Source: an uncultured Roseateles sp.
GTDB lineage: Bacteria; Pseudomonadota; Gammaproteobacteria; Burkholderiales; Burkholderiaceae
Length of the DNA: 22,210 nucleotides
NCBI GenBank assembly: GCA_946886855.1
Contig: CAMPJJ010000093.1
Span: forward strand, 1 to 22,210
Direction of reading: 5' to 3'
Shown here: positions 7,428 to 15,440 of the stretch, one piece after another
Position numbering within the stretch: position 1 is the first letter of the stretch
How the letters are laid out: every line of letters begins with the position of its first letter
Translations under genes and position numbers: made by a program
The notes under the pieces: generated by a model
Database searches by the model: none
What the model was told of the DNA's origin: nothing
The model's input: the letters and a program-made list of their open reading frames with translations, nothing else

Positions 7428-8234
7428 TCAGGCGGCGCCGTGGCAGTTCTTGAACTTCTTGCCCGAACCGCAGTGGCAGGGATCGTTGCGGCCCAGCTTC
7501 GGGGCGTCGCGGCGCACCTGCTCGACGTGATACCGCTGCTGCTCCGTCGCTTCCTGCAGGTCGACGACCGTCAGGATCAGGTCCTCGATGGCCTCGTCGA
7601 TGTTCTTGAGCGGATGCTCCTGGTTCAGCAGCTCGACGATCTCCACCTCCTCCGGCGTCTCGGCCGGCAGATGGCGGTACAGACGCGCGAGCAGCGCGTT
7701 GATGTTGTCGTCGGCCTGCTCGTGCAGATCGGGGAAGGTCACCGCGGCGTACTCGAAACCGCCGACCCACGGCAGCAGCGCCTGGGTGATCGGATCGTCG
7801 GGGAGCTGCGGCGCGTCCGGATCGACCGGCTCGTCCGCAGCCACTTCCACAGCCGGCTCGACGGCGGCCGTCGGCTCGGCGTCTTCGGCGCCCGCGTCCT
7901 CGCCGGCTTCTTCCGCGTCGAGGTCCAGCACGACCGGGTAGAACCAGCCTTGCTCCAGCATGCTCTGGTTCAGCGAGGCGAAGCGGCGCTCCACCAGCGA
8001 GCGGATGCGGGCCAGCCAGGCGGGGTCGACGTCGTCGGGCAGCGCGCGGCCTTCGTAGTCGAAGATCGGCGGCAGCCATTCCTCGATCGGGATCAGGCGG
8101 GGCTGCACCAGCACGCCGGCGAGGTAGCCGTCCAGCATCGAGGCGTCCAGCGGCTCGAGCGGTTCGGGGGTGATGGCGAGGAGTTCGTCGAGTTCGTCGA
8201 ACTCGGCGTCGGAAAGGTCGTGGGCAATGCTCAT
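7428..8234 (-). CDS. YecA/UPF0149 family protein with SEC-C zinc motif
   Basis: This is a 268-residue protein with a UPF0149/YgfB-YecA type helical domain and a C-terminal SEC-C zinc-binding motif. Residues 8-100 hold the family start ([13 protein letters not shown], then [12 protein letters not shown] and [10 protein letters not shown]). Residues 105-145 are a low-complexity Ala/Glu/Asp/Pro linker. Residues 146-235 continue the helical domain. The SEC-C motif is at 249-266, with Cys253, Cys255, Cys264 and His265 ([16 protein letters not shown]), the same zinc ligand set as the SecA C-terminus. SEC-C tails in SecA and YecA contact ribosomes or SecB; the role here is unknown. The start overlaps the stop of the upstream LysR gene (ATGA, 8231-8234) without its own ribosome site, indicating translational coupling. 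The acidic linker is the part most likely to vary between species. Confidence 0.88.
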   Translation of the reverse strand: MSIAHDLSDAEFDELDELLAITPEPLEPLDASMLDGYLAGVLVQPRLIPIEEWLPPIFDYEGRALPDDVDPAWLARIRSLVERRFASLNQSMLEQGWFYPVVLDLDAEEAGEDAGAEDAEPTAAVEPAVEVAADEPVDPDAPQLPDDPITQALLPWVGGFEYAAVTFPDLHEQADDNINALLARLYRHLPAETPEEVEIVELLNQEHPLKNIDEAIEDLILTVVDLQEATEQQRYHVEQVRRDAPKLGRNDPCHCGSGKKFKNCHGAA

Positions 8235-9205
8235 GGGGCGCGATTGTCGCCGCTCACGTCGGCGGCCGTGTGGCCGGACGGCGGACGCACCGCGTCGATC
8301 AGCCGTTCGCGCATCCAGCGCTGGGCGCTGCGGTCCTCGTTGCGCAGGTGCCAGAGGACGTCCACGTGCACCGGCGACAGCGGCATCGGCAGCGGCCGGT
8401 AGATCAGCGCGTCCTGGTAGCCGGTGGCGGTGATGAAGGACTGCGGCAGCACCGTCAGCAGATCGGAGTGCGCCACCACCCGGCCGGCGGTGAAGAACTG
8501 GTTGACGGTCAGCGCGATGCGGCGGCTGCGCTTGAGCGCCGCCAGCGCCTCGTCGACGAAGCCGTAGGGCCGGCCCGAGAAGCTCACCAGCAGGTGATGC
8601 GCCTGGCAGAAGGCGTCCAGCGTCAGCTCCTGGTCGGCGAGCGGGTGACTGCGCCGCATCACGCAGACGTAGTACGAGTCGTAGAGCCGCTGCTGCCGGA
8701 TCGCCGCCATGTCGCCCTGCCCCTTCAGCGCCGCGACCGCGTTCGGGAAGTAGCCGAGCGCGAAATCGGCCTCGCCCTGTTCCAGCAGCAGGCGGGGGTC
8801 GCGCGTGGTCAGCGGCAGCACATGGACGTTGGCCAGGGCGCGCAGGCGCTCCAGCTGCTGCATCAGCGGCGGCAGGATCAGCGCGGCCGTCGCGTCGGCC
8901 ATCGCGAGCCGGAAGGTGTATTCCTCCGAGGTCGGCTGGTAGTCGCCGGGATCCAGCGCCACCCGCAGGCGGGTCAGCGCCGACCGCACTTCCGGCCAGA
9001 GCCCCTCCGCCCGCGAGGTCGGTTTCATCCCGAAAGCCTGGCGCACGAACAGGTCCTCGCCGAGCGCTTCGCGCAGCCGCTTGAGCGCATGGCTGACGGC
9101 CGGCTGCGTCATCGACAGCCGCTCCGCGGCGCGGGTCATGGAGCGTTCGGCCATGACGGCGTCGAACACCTTCAGCAGGTTCAGATCGAGGTTCCGGAAG
9201 CTCAT
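8231..9205 (-). CDS. LysR family regulator (NodD/NahR-like)
   Basis: This is a 324-residue LysR-type transcription factor. The start [22 protein letters not shown] and the helix-turn-helix [23 protein letters not shown] (about 24-46) resemble the NodD/NahR/LinR branch. This branch often responds to aromatic or other small ligands. The effector domain covers about residues 90-305. I chose the ATG at 9205 over an in-frame GTG at 9214, because the family begins with the sequence after the ATG. Neither has a strong ribosome site. It is co-transcribed with the YecA-like gene and diverges from the 80-residue gene at 9490. The 284-base gap contains two dyads that could be its binding sites. Confidence 0.9.
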   Translation of the reverse strand: MSFRNLDLNLLKVFDAVMAERSMTRAAERLSMTQPAVSHALKRLREALGEDLFVRQAFGMKPTSRAEGLWPEVRSALTRLRVALDPGDYQPTSEEYTFRLAMADATAALILPPLMQQLERLRALANVHVLPLTTRDPRLLLEQGEADFALGYFPNAVAALKGQGDMAAIRQQRLYDSYYVCVMRRSHPLADQELTLDAFCQAHHLLVSFSGRPYGFVDEALAALKRSRRIALTVNQFFTAGRVVAHSDLLTVLPQSFITATGYQDALIYRPLPMPLSPVHVDVLWHLRNEDRSAQRWMRERLIDAVRPPSGHTAADVSGDNRAP

Positions 9206-9326
9206 GGCAGGCACTTTTTCACGGAAAACAGACGGGAATGGCGGCTGCGCAACGGTCGGAAGGAGCCACCCGCACCGGTCATCGGAGCCTCAGCGTGCGC
9301 ATTCCTTGGCATTCGGCGACCACCCG

Positions 9327-9342
9327 CGTGATGCGCATCACG
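9327..9342. promoter_or_regulatory. Perfect 16-base palindrome, candidate operator
   Basis: CGTGATGCGCATCACG is a perfect inverted repeat without spacer, located between the LysR gene and the divergent small gene, about 120 bases upstream of the LysR start. Perfect dyads of this length in a shared promoter usually bind a dimeric regulator. The binding protein is not known; the adjacent LysR protein is one candidate. Confidence 0.45.
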
Positions 9343-9403
9343 GGCTGGACGCGTTCCGCCCAATGATATGCACAGTGTTCATACATTTAATGCCCATCTT
9401 TCA

Positions 9404-9434
9404 TTGGCGGCATGCCTAGGGGAAACCCTATAGT
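9404..9434 (+). promoter_or_regulatory. Putative promoter with TAGGG-GAAA-CCCTA dyad
   Basis: A -35-like TTGGCG (9404-9409) and a good -10-like TATAGT (9429-9434) are separated by 19 bases. The dyad TAGGG-GAAA-CCCTA (9417-9430) sits between them and overlaps the -10 box by two bases. The start codon of the 80-residue gene is 55 bases downstream. A flanking inverted pair CCAATGA (9360-9366) / TCATTGG (9401-9407) is also present. The boxes were found by eye; no start site is proven. Confidence 0.4.
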
Positions 9435-9489
9435 TCGGTCCATCGGTTCTACAGAGCCGACCCAAACAAGCCAATCAAAGGAAATCGCC

Positions 9490-9732
9490 ATGAGCGTCGC
9501 TACCCAAACCTTCGGTCTTCCCCTGAGCCGCACGGTGCGTCGCGGCGGCACGTTCGCCACGATCGGCGCCCGCGTCTGGGCCCGCACGATCACGAACGTC
9601 AAGGCCCGCATCGAGTCCGCCAAGATGGCTCGCGCCGAGCGCGAGATCCTGGCCCTCGCCGCCCAGTACGAAGAGAGCATGCCCTCCTTCGCCGCTGAGC
9701 TGCGCGCCGCGAACGCCCGCCGCAACGGCTGA
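9490..9732 (+). CDS. Small basic hypothetical protein
   Basis: This is an 80-residue protein of unknown function. The N-terminal third has Thr/Gly-rich basic sequence (LSRTVRRGGTFATIGARVW). The C-terminal half is predicted helical and charged (RIESAKMARAEREILALAAQ, then PSFAAELRAANARR). It loosely recalls short Arg-rich DUF1127-like proteins of Burkholderiales, but I cannot claim membership. The frame is open 26 codons further upstream to 9412, but that part overlaps the putative promoter. The ATG at 9490 follows AAGGAAATCGCC, a strong ribosome site. It is a monocistronic unit ending near a bidirectional terminator, divergent from the LysR operon. Confidence 0.7.
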   Translation: MSVATQTFGLPLSRTVRRGGTFATIGARVWARTITNVKARIESAKMARAEREILALAAQYEESMPSFAAELRAANARRNG

Positions 9733-9755
9733 GCACACAGTTGAACGGCTGAGCA
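9724..9755. repeat. Short direct duplication at the gene end
   Basis: The 12-mer AACGGCTGAGCA occurs at 9724-9735 and again at 9744-9755. The first copy contains the stop codon of the 80-residue gene. This looks like a small local duplication and has no clear function. Confidence 0.6.
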
Positions 9756-9857
9756 GCCGACCCCGCCGGGTGCCGCATGGGCCTGGCCGCGAAGGCTGGA
9801 ACGATTGTGATGTGAGCGCAGGCTCTCATTGAATACCGCCCCAGACCGCGCATAAGA

Positions 9858-9890
9858 AAAGCCCGCTTCGAATCGCTTCGAGCGGGCTTT
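9858..9890. terminator. Bidirectional terminator between small gene and pckG
   Basis: Ten-base-pair stem AAAGCCCGCT / AGCGGGCTTT (9858-9867 with 9881-9890) with a loop that itself can fold (CGAA/TTCG). The rightward strand continues with GCCTTTTG and the leftward strand with TTCTTATG, so it can stop transcription from both convergent units. It lies 65 bases after the pckG stop. Confidence 0.85.
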
Positions 9891-9954
9891 GCCTTTTGTG
9901 CTTTCCCCGGACCCGCCTCTTTCGAGGCGGTCGCCGGGTGGAATCCGGGGTCGA

Positions 9955-11823
9955 TCAGGCCTGGGCCAGGCGCTGTTCGATCTTGGCCTTGGTGGCGGGC
10001 AGTTCCGCCGGCAGGCCTTGGGCCAGCTGGACGAAGAGCTCGTCGTGGAGCTTCAGCTCCGTCGCCCAGTCCTCGTTCGAGATGTGGGTGACGGTCTTGT
10101 ACTGTTCCGGCGTGAAGGCCAGGCCTTGCCAGTTCAGGTCTTCGTAACGCGGGCTGGTGCCGAATGCGTGCTGGACCCCCTGACCCTGACCGTCGACACG
10201 CTCGAGCATCCACTTCAGCACGCGCATGTTCTCGCCGTAGCCGGGCCACACGAACTTGCCGTCGGCGCCCTTGCGGAACCAGTTGACGCAGAAGATCGCC
10301 GGCAGCTTGGCGCCGGACTGGGCCAGCTTGGCGCCCAGCGTCAGCCAATGCTGGAAGTAGTCCGCCATGTTGTAGCCCATGAAGGGCAGCATCGCGAACG
10401 GGTCGCGGCGCACGACGCCCTGCTGGCCGGCGGCCGCGGCGGTGGTCTCGGAGCCCATGGTCGCGGCCATGTAGACGCCCTCGGTCCAGTCGCGGGCTTC
10501 GGTCACCAGCGGCACGGTCGTCGAGCGGCGGCCGCCGAAGATGAACGCATCGATGGCCACGCCGGCGGGGTTGTCCCACTCGGCATCCAGCGCCGGGTTG
10601 TTGGTCGCGGCAACGGTGAAGCGGGCGTTCGGGTGCGCGGCCTTCGCGCCGGATTCCTTGGCGATCGCCGGGGTCCAGTCCTTGCCTTGCCAGTCGATCA
10701 GGTGGGCCGGCGGCGTGTCGGTCATGCCTTCCCACCAGACGTCGCCGTCGTCGGTCAGCGCGACGTTGGTGAAGATCACGTCCTTGTCCAGGCTGGCCAT
10801 GCAGTTCGGGTTGGTCTGCACGTTGGTGCCCGGAGCGACGCCGAAGTAACCCGCTTCAGGGTTGATCGCGTAGAGGCGGCCGTCCTTGCCGGGCTTGATC
10901 CAGGCGATGTCGTCGCCGATGGTGGTGACCTTCCAGCCTTCGAAGCCGGTGGGCGGGATCAGCATCGCGAAGTTGGTCTTCCCGCAGGCGCTGGGGAAGG
11001 CGGCGGCGACGTGGTGCTTCTTGCCTTCCGGCGAGGTCACGCCCAGCACGAGCATGTGCTCAGCCAGCCAGCCCTGGTCGCGACCCATCGTCGACGCGAT
11101 GCGCAGCGCGAAGCACTTCTTGCCCAGCAGCGCGTTGCCGCCGTAGCCGGAGCCGTAGGACCAGATCTCGCGGGTCTCGGGGTAATGGACGATGTACTTC
11201 GTCTTGTTGCAGGGCCACTTGACGTCGGCCTGGCCGGCTTCGAGCGGCGCGCCCACGGTGTGGACGCAGGGGACGAACTCCCCGTTGTCGCCCAGCGTGT
11301 CCAGGACCGCGCGACCCATGCGGGTCATGATGCGCATGTTCACGGCGACGTAGGGGCTGTCGGACAGCTCGACGCCGATGTGGGCGATCGGGGAGCCGAT
11401 CGGGCCCATCGAGAACGGCACGACGTACAGCGTGCGGCCGCGCATGGCGCCGCGGAACAGCGCCTTGTCGCCTTGCTGCAGCAGGGCGCGCATCTCGGCC
11501 GGTTCCATCCAGTTGTTGGTGGGACCGGCGTCGAGCTTGTTCTTCGTGCAGATGAAGGTGCGGTCCTCCACGCGCGCCACGTCGCTCGGATCGCTCCACG
11601 CGAGGTAGCTACCCGGGCGCTTGGCCGGGTTCAGCTTCTGGAAGGTGCCGGCGTCGACGAGCTGCTGGCACAGGCGGTCGTACTCGGCCTGGCTGCCGTC
11701 GCACCAGTAGACGTCCTTGGCCTCGGTGAGGGCGGCGATCTCGGCCACCCAGGCGACCAGGCGCTGGTGTTTGACGTAGGCCGGTACGTTCAGGCGCAAG
11801 CCTTCCATGACGGGTTGGTTCAT
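9955..11823 (-). CDS. pckG: Phosphoenolpyruvate carboxykinase (GTP)
   Basis: This is a 622-residue GTP-dependent PEP carboxykinase, which converts oxaloacetate and GTP to PEP, CO2 and GDP in the cytoplasm as the first step of gluconeogenesis. The phosphate-binding loop with the reactive cysteine typical of the GTP class is FPSACGKTN, about residues 276-284. The metal-binding kinase-2 motif GDDIAWI follows near 303-309. Other family motifs are [23 protein letters not shown] and the ending region [20 protein letters not shown]. Length matches the family. The ATG at 11823 is preceded by TTGGAAACCGTC, giving a ribosome site; an in-frame TTG at 11835 is less likely. It is monocistronic, with a long inverted repeat starting about 29 bases upstream of the start. 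Confidence 0.97.
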   Translation of the reverse strand: MNQPVMEGLRLNVPAYVKHQRLVAWVAEIAALTEAKDVYWCDGSQAEYDRLCQQLVDAGTFQKLNPAKRPGSYLAWSDPSDVARVEDRTFICTKNKLDAGPTNNWMEPAEMRALLQQGDKALFRGAMRGRTLYVVPFSMGPIGSPIAHIGVELSDSPYVAVNMRIMTRMGRAVLDTLGDNGEFVPCVHTVGAPLEAGQADVKWPCNKTKYIVHYPETREIWSYGSGYGGNALLGKKCFALRIASTMGRDQGWLAEHMLVLGVTSPEGKKHHVAAAFPSACGKTNFAMLIPPTGFEGWKVTTIGDDIAWIKPGKDGRLYAINPEAGYFGVAPGTNVQTNPNCMASLDKDVIFTNVALTDDGDVWWEGMTDTPPAHLIDWQGKDWTPAIAKESGAKAAHPNARFTVAATNNPALDAEWDNPAGVAIDAFIFGGRRSTTVPLVTEARDWTEGVYMAATMGSETTAAAAGQQGVVRRDPFAMLPFMGYNMADYFQHWLTLGAKLAQSGAKLPAIFCVNWFRKGADGKFVWPGYGENMRVLKWMLERVDGQGQGVQHAFGTSPRYEDLNWQGLAFTPEQYKTVTHISNEDWATELKLHDELFVQLAQGLPAELPATKAKIEQRLAQA

Positions 11824-11851
11824 GACGGTTTCCAATTTGAGGATATGAAAA

Positions 11852-11932
11852 GCGGAATTGGGTCAGCTCCGTTCCGGTGGCTCCCGCCCCTGTCTGACAG
11901 AGGAGGAGACCGCGGAGCTGACCCAATGCCGC
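11852..11932. repeat. REP-like long inverted repeat upstream of pckG
   Basis: The perfect 15-base arms ATTGGGTCAGCTCCG (11857-11871) and CGGAGCTGACCCAAT (11913-11927) extend outward to about 20 bases per arm with one mismatch (11852-11932). The 41-base centre contains the perfect palindrome CTGTCTGACAG (11890-11900). The GGGTCAGnnC arms resemble the palindromes associated with REP-type transposases in Burkholderiales; this resemblance is from memory. No transposase is present nearby. The element would fall in the promoter or leader of pckG. Confidence 0.6.
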
Positions 11933-12120
11933 GCCTCAGCGTGGTGCTTCGCCGAACACTGGTTCCAATGTAATCACGCCGTAACTCCAACGCGCGCGGG
12001 GGTTATGCGTTTCTGGAATGGATTGATGCGCAGTGTGGGAAGAGGCGCCCAGGCGACGCCGGCAAGCGGCGCGCTTGGTCGCCAGACGCCCTTCGGGCTC
12101 CGCCCTCCGGACGTCCTGGA
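11933..12120. other. Intergenic region between histidine kinase gene and pckG
   Basis: No coding frame is supported here. The left part (about 11960-12040) is less GC-rich and probably holds the pckG promoter, but I found no convincing -35/-10 pair. The right part is structured: a stem GGCGAC/GTCGCC (12052-12057 with 12078-12083) encloses a perfect hairpin CAAGCG-GCG-CGCTTG (12063-12077). Alternating GCCC/GGGC blocks follow at about 12087-12107 and can form competing hairpins. It may end the kinase transcript, although no T-run follows. Confidence 0.4.
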
Positions 12121-14559
12121 TCAGGACGAGCGTTGCGCCTCCCGGCACAACTCCCACAACGCCGGCACCCACAGCGTCTGCGGCGCCGGCTTCGGCACCT
12201 TGACGAGCCCGGCCTCCCCCGGCCAGTCCTTGCGCGGCGACGCCGCGCAGAGCAGCGTCTTCATCCCCGGCCAGCCGGCGCGCCAGTCCTGCCACGCCTC
12301 GACCGACGGCAACGACTCCGGTGACGAGGCCAGCAGCAGTCCCTGCCCTGTCCCTGCCGCTTCCGCGAGCGCCTCAGGCAGCTCCTCCACCCGCTCGACC
12401 TCGCGCGCGTCGAAGCCGCATTGCAGCAGCCGCTCCAGCATCACCTCGCGCACCGCCGCGCAGCGATCCCACACGACTGCGACCCAGCCGTCGCCGATGC
12501 GCTCCATGCCGGCCTGCGTCTGCAAGGCCGGCCATTGGACTTCCGACTCGGTCGCCTCGATCAGCGGAAGTTCCGCGATGAAGCTGCTGCCCTGCCCCGG
12601 TGCGCTGCGCGCGCTCAACTCGCCGCCCATCGCGCGCACCGTCTGACGGGCGATCGCCAAGCCGAGGCCCAGACCCGGCACGTCGCGGCTCGAACGACCC
12701 CGCGTGAACGGGTCGAAGATGCGTTCCAGGTCCTCCGGCCTCAGGCCCGGCCCTTCGTCGGTCACCGACAGCACCAGTTGCCCACCCATCAGGCGAGCCG
12801 CCAGCACGACCTCACCCGACGGCCCGTACTTCGCCGCGTTCGACAAGAGGTTGAGCAGTACCTGCCGCAGCCGCCGCGCATCCAAGGCCACGACCGCCGG
12901 CAACGCGTCGTCCATCACCAGCGACAACCGCGTCTTGCCCGCCAGCATCAGCGCCTGCGACTGCAGCGCCAGCTCATGCAGCAGCCCGTGCAGGTAGACC
13001 GGTGCATTCAGCACCTCGACGTCCGCCTCCGCCGTCGGCTGCCGGGCGAAGCGCTGCAACTCGTCGATCGTGTCGAGCAGCATCACCCCGCCGTGCTCCA
13101 GCGCCTGACGGGTCGATTCGAATTCCGTTCCCGGCGTCAATCGCCGCGTCAGTTGCACCATCGACGCCAGCGGCGCGCGCAGGTCGTGGCCGATGTGGCC
13201 CAGCAGCCGGCCCTTCGCGGCGTCGCTGGCCTGCGCGTGCGCGCTGGCGCGGGCCAGCTCCGCAGTGCGCTCCAGCACCGCCGCCTCCAAGGCCTGCGCC
13301 TGCTGGAGTCGCTCGCGCTGCAGCAGGCGCAGCATCGCCACGAGCACGGCCGCCGCGCCCGCGGTGCCCACCATCGACGGGGCCAGCTCGATCCAGTCCG
13401 CATAGGGCAGGAAGCCCAGCAGGCTGAAGTAGCGCGGCGCCATGCCCAGCACCACGCCGACCAGCGCGCAAAGCCACACGCCGCCGACCGGATCGCCGCG
13501 TCGCATCGCCCGGAAGCTCGCGATCAGGCCGATCGCCGTCAGCGCCAGGTTGGTCGGTGCCGCCATGCGCGTGCCCGTCTGGTAGTCCGCCACGATGCAG
13601 GCCCCGACCGCGATCACGCTCATCCCCACCACGACGACCAGCGCGCGGTGCACGGCCGGTTGCGTGCTGCGCAGCCGCAGCACCGTCGCCAGCGCCATCA
13701 GCTGGAAGACCGTCGTCAGCGCCCCCGTCGTGCCCAGCGCCCGCTGCGCCCAGTCGGTCGCGTCCGGCCAGAAACGCTGGAAGGCGGTGCCGCGCATCGC
13801 CATCTCGTAGAGCATCGCGCTGGACAGGAACGCCGCGATCCAGGCGTAGCCGCGGTCGCGCAGCGAGACCGCCAGACCCGCCGCCAGCGCCGCCAGCGTC
13901 AGTCCCACCGCCGACAGCATCCCGTCGCGCCAGACCCGCCACTGCTGCTCCTCGACCAGCGCTTCCGCCACCCAGAGCGTCGGCTCGATCGAGAGCGAGC
14001 TGCGGCTGGCGGCGCGCAGCCGCAGCTCCCACACCTCGCCGGGCTCGATGCGCATCGGGAAGGCGCTCTCCCGCAACGCCAACGGCCGCTGGCGGAAGGC
14101 CACCTCGGTGCCGGCGCGTTCCCGCGTCCACGGCGTCGCGCTGCCGTCCGGCAACAGCCGGCGGCGATAGAGCGCCACCGACTCGATCCGCGCTGGATCC
14201 ACGGTCAGCACGTAACGCACCGCCTCGGTCCCGTCCTGGCGCAGCGTCCAGCGCAACCAGTAGGCATCGCGGGTGTAGCCGGGCGACAGCGCCGCCCGAT
14301 GGGCGGGTCGCCAGCGCGCCGTGCCATCGCGGGGCGGCTGCTCCGCGCGCTCGATCCAGAACTCGCCCCGGTCGACCAGCGCGAGGCGGCCCGGCGCGGT
14401 GCCGGGCAGCGGAATCACCGGCTGGGGCTGCACGTCGGCCGACACCTCGGCGGGCGCCTCGGGCACGGAGAGCGCCTGACCGGACACCGCCCACGCGGGC
14501 ATGGCACCGCCGGCGAGCACGAGCGCCAGCGCAGCCGCCCAGCGGCGCCAGCCCGCCAT
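12121..14559 (-). CDS. 7TM-DISM sensor histidine kinase with degenerate receiver
   Basis: This is an 812-residue inner-membrane sensor kinase. A signal peptide (1-24, ending AWA) is followed by an extracytoplasmic sensing domain of the 7TMR-DISMED2 type (about 50-205, with DAYWLRWTLRQDG). Seven hydrophobic helices then span about 212-412 (7TM-DISM region). A coiled linker (412-450) leads to HisKA with phospho-acceptor His458 in GHIGHDLRAPLASM. The ATPase domain has the N box LLNLLSNAAKYG (Asn574), G1 TDEGPGL (Asp601), FDPF (615-618) and GLGLGLAIA (629-637). Residues about 690-805 look like a receiver that has lost its acidic residues (VVWDRCAAVR and LLLASSPESLPS replace the usual DD and phospho-Asp strands). 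It overlaps the upstream response regulator gene by one base (TGATG) and forms an operon with it. Confidence 0.92.
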   Translation of the reverse strand: MAGWRRWAAALALVLAGGAMPAWAVSGQALSVPEAPAEVSADVQPQPVIPLPGTAPGRLALVDRGEFWIERAEQPPRDGTARWRPAHRAALSPGYTRDAYWLRWTLRQDGTEAVRYVLTVDPARIESVALYRRRLLPDGSATPWTRERAGTEVAFRQRPLALRESAFPMRIEPGEVWELRLRAASRSSLSIEPTLWVAEALVEEQQWRVWRDGMLSAVGLTLAALAAGLAVSLRDRGYAWIAAFLSSAMLYEMAMRGTAFQRFWPDATDWAQRALGTTGALTTVFQLMALATVLRLRSTQPAVHRALVVVVGMSVIAVGACIVADYQTGTRMAAPTNLALTAIGLIASFRAMRRGDPVGGVWLCALVGVVLGMAPRYFSLLGFLPYADWIELAPSMVGTAGAAAVLVAMLRLLQRERLQQAQALEAAVLERTAELARASAHAQASDAAKGRLLGHIGHDLRAPLASMVQLTRRLTPGTEFESTRQALEHGGVMLLDTIDELQRFARQPTAEADVEVLNAPVYLHGLLHELALQSQALMLAGKTRLSLVMDDALPAVVALDARRLRQVLLNLLSNAAKYGPSGEVVLAARLMGGQLVLSVTDEGPGLRPEDLERIFDPFTRGRSSRDVPGLGLGLAIARQTVRAMGGELSARSAPGQGSSFIAELPLIEATESEVQWPALQTQAGMERIGDGWVAVVWDRCAAVREVMLERLLQCGFDAREVERVEELPEALAEAAGTGQGLLLASSPESLPSVEAWQDWRAGWPGMKTLLCAASPRKDWPGEAGLVKVPKPAPQTLWVPALWELCREAQRSS

Positions 14560-15440
14560 CAGGACTCCAGGCCTTCGGGTGTCGACGGGTCGCCGGTGCC
14601 GCCGTCGCCGTCGCCGTCGCCGTCGTCATCGCGCTCGTCGGCGCCGTCACGATCACGCGCCCGCAGCGCCGTCCGGTAGGCCTGCGGGCTGAGCCCGTTG
14701 CGCTCGCGGAACGCGGTCGCGAAGTTGCCGGCGTTCGAGTACCCCACGTGATACGCGACATCGGTGATGCTCATGTCGGTGTCCGCCAGCAGACGCTGCC
14801 CGGTCCGAACGCGTTCATCGCTGATGTAGCCGGACACCGTCAGCCCCAGTTCCTCGCGGAACAGCGCCAGCAGCCGCCGGCCGGTCAGCCCGACCTGCCG
14901 GCCGATCTGGTTCACCGTGAGCGGCTCGCCCAGGTGCTCGCCGATGTATTGCCGGGCCGCGTTCAGCAGGCGCTGGTCGGGCGTGCCGGGCTCCGCCACG
15001 GGCGCGGGCGCCTCCTCGTTCGAGGCCGCCGGGCGACGCGACGCGGCCAGCTGCAGGTGCACCCGCACGCGCGCGAGCACCTCCTGCGGATGGAAGGGCT
15101 TGCTGATGAAGTCCACCGCGCCGCTCGACAGGCCCTCGATGCGGCTGTCCACGTCGTTGTGGGCGCTCAGGAACAGCAGCGGCATCTCGCGCGTCGCCGG
15201 GTCGGCCTTGAGCAGGCGGCACAAGGCGAAGCCGTCCATGTCGGGCAGCCCGACGTCCAGCAGCACCAGGTCCGGTGCCAGGCCTTGCGCCTTCTGCAGC
15301 GCGGCCCGGCCGCTCTCGGCAAAGGCCAGCCGGTAGAGCGGATGCAGCAGCGCGGTCAACCAGCGCAGGTCCTCGGGCTGGTCGTCCACCAGCAGCAGCA
15401 ACGGGCGATGGATCGCGGGAGCGGGCGCGGCACGGGACAT
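14559..15440 (-). CDS. Response regulator, REC-AraC type
   Basis: This is a 293-residue response regulator with an N-terminal receiver and a C-terminal AraC-type DNA-binding domain. The receiver is complete: Asp19/Asp20 (LLVDDQPED), phospho-acceptor Asp62 (LVLLDVGLPDMDG), Ser92 (LFLSAHND) and Lys114 (FISKPFHP). A Glu/Pro/Ala linker spans about 130-155. The AraC domain (about 155-262) has two helix-turn-helix units, LTVNQIGRQVGLTGRRLLALF and MSITDVAYHVGYSNAGNFA, and ends LSPQAYR. The last 30 residues are an acidic Asp-Gly tail encoded by a hexanucleotide repeat. It is first in an operon with the sensor kinase, its likely partner. It diverges from the tpsB gene, so the secretion locus is a plausible target. 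Confidence 0.93.
   Translation of the reverse strand: MSRAAPAPAIHRPLLLLVDDQPEDLRWLTALLHPLYRLAFAESGRAALQKAQGLAPDLVLLDVGLPDMDGFALCRLLKADPATREMPLLFLSAHNDVDSRIEGLSSGAVDFISKPFHPQEVLARVRVHLQLAASRRPAASNEEAPAPVAEPGTPDQRLLNAARQYIGEHLGEPLTVNQIGRQVGLTGRRLLALFREELGLTVSGYISDERVRTGQRLLADTDMSITDVAYHVGYSNAGNFATAFRERNGLSPQAYRTALRARDRDGADERDDDGDGDGDGGTGDPSTPEGLES
14601..14624. repeat. Hexanucleotide tandem repeat (GCCGTC)4
   Basis: Four perfect GCCGTC units lie inside the 3' end of the response regulator gene. On the coding strand they read GACGGC, encoding Asp-Gly four times. Because the unit is two codons long, copy-number change would alter tail length without a frameshift. Confidence 0.9.

Noticed and set aside
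9412..9489. N-terminal extension of the small basic protein by 26 residues
   Set aside because: It would overlap the putative promoter and dyad; the ATG at 9490 has a much stronger ribosome site.
9889..11973. A 694-codon open frame on the plus strand opposite pckG
   Set aside because: Shadow of pckG, whose motifs are unmistakable; the antisense product has biased composition and no motif.
12421..14679. A 752-codon open frame on the plus strand opposite the kinase gene
   Set aside because: Arg/Gln/His-rich shadow frame without domains; the minus-strand kinase has all catalytic boxes.
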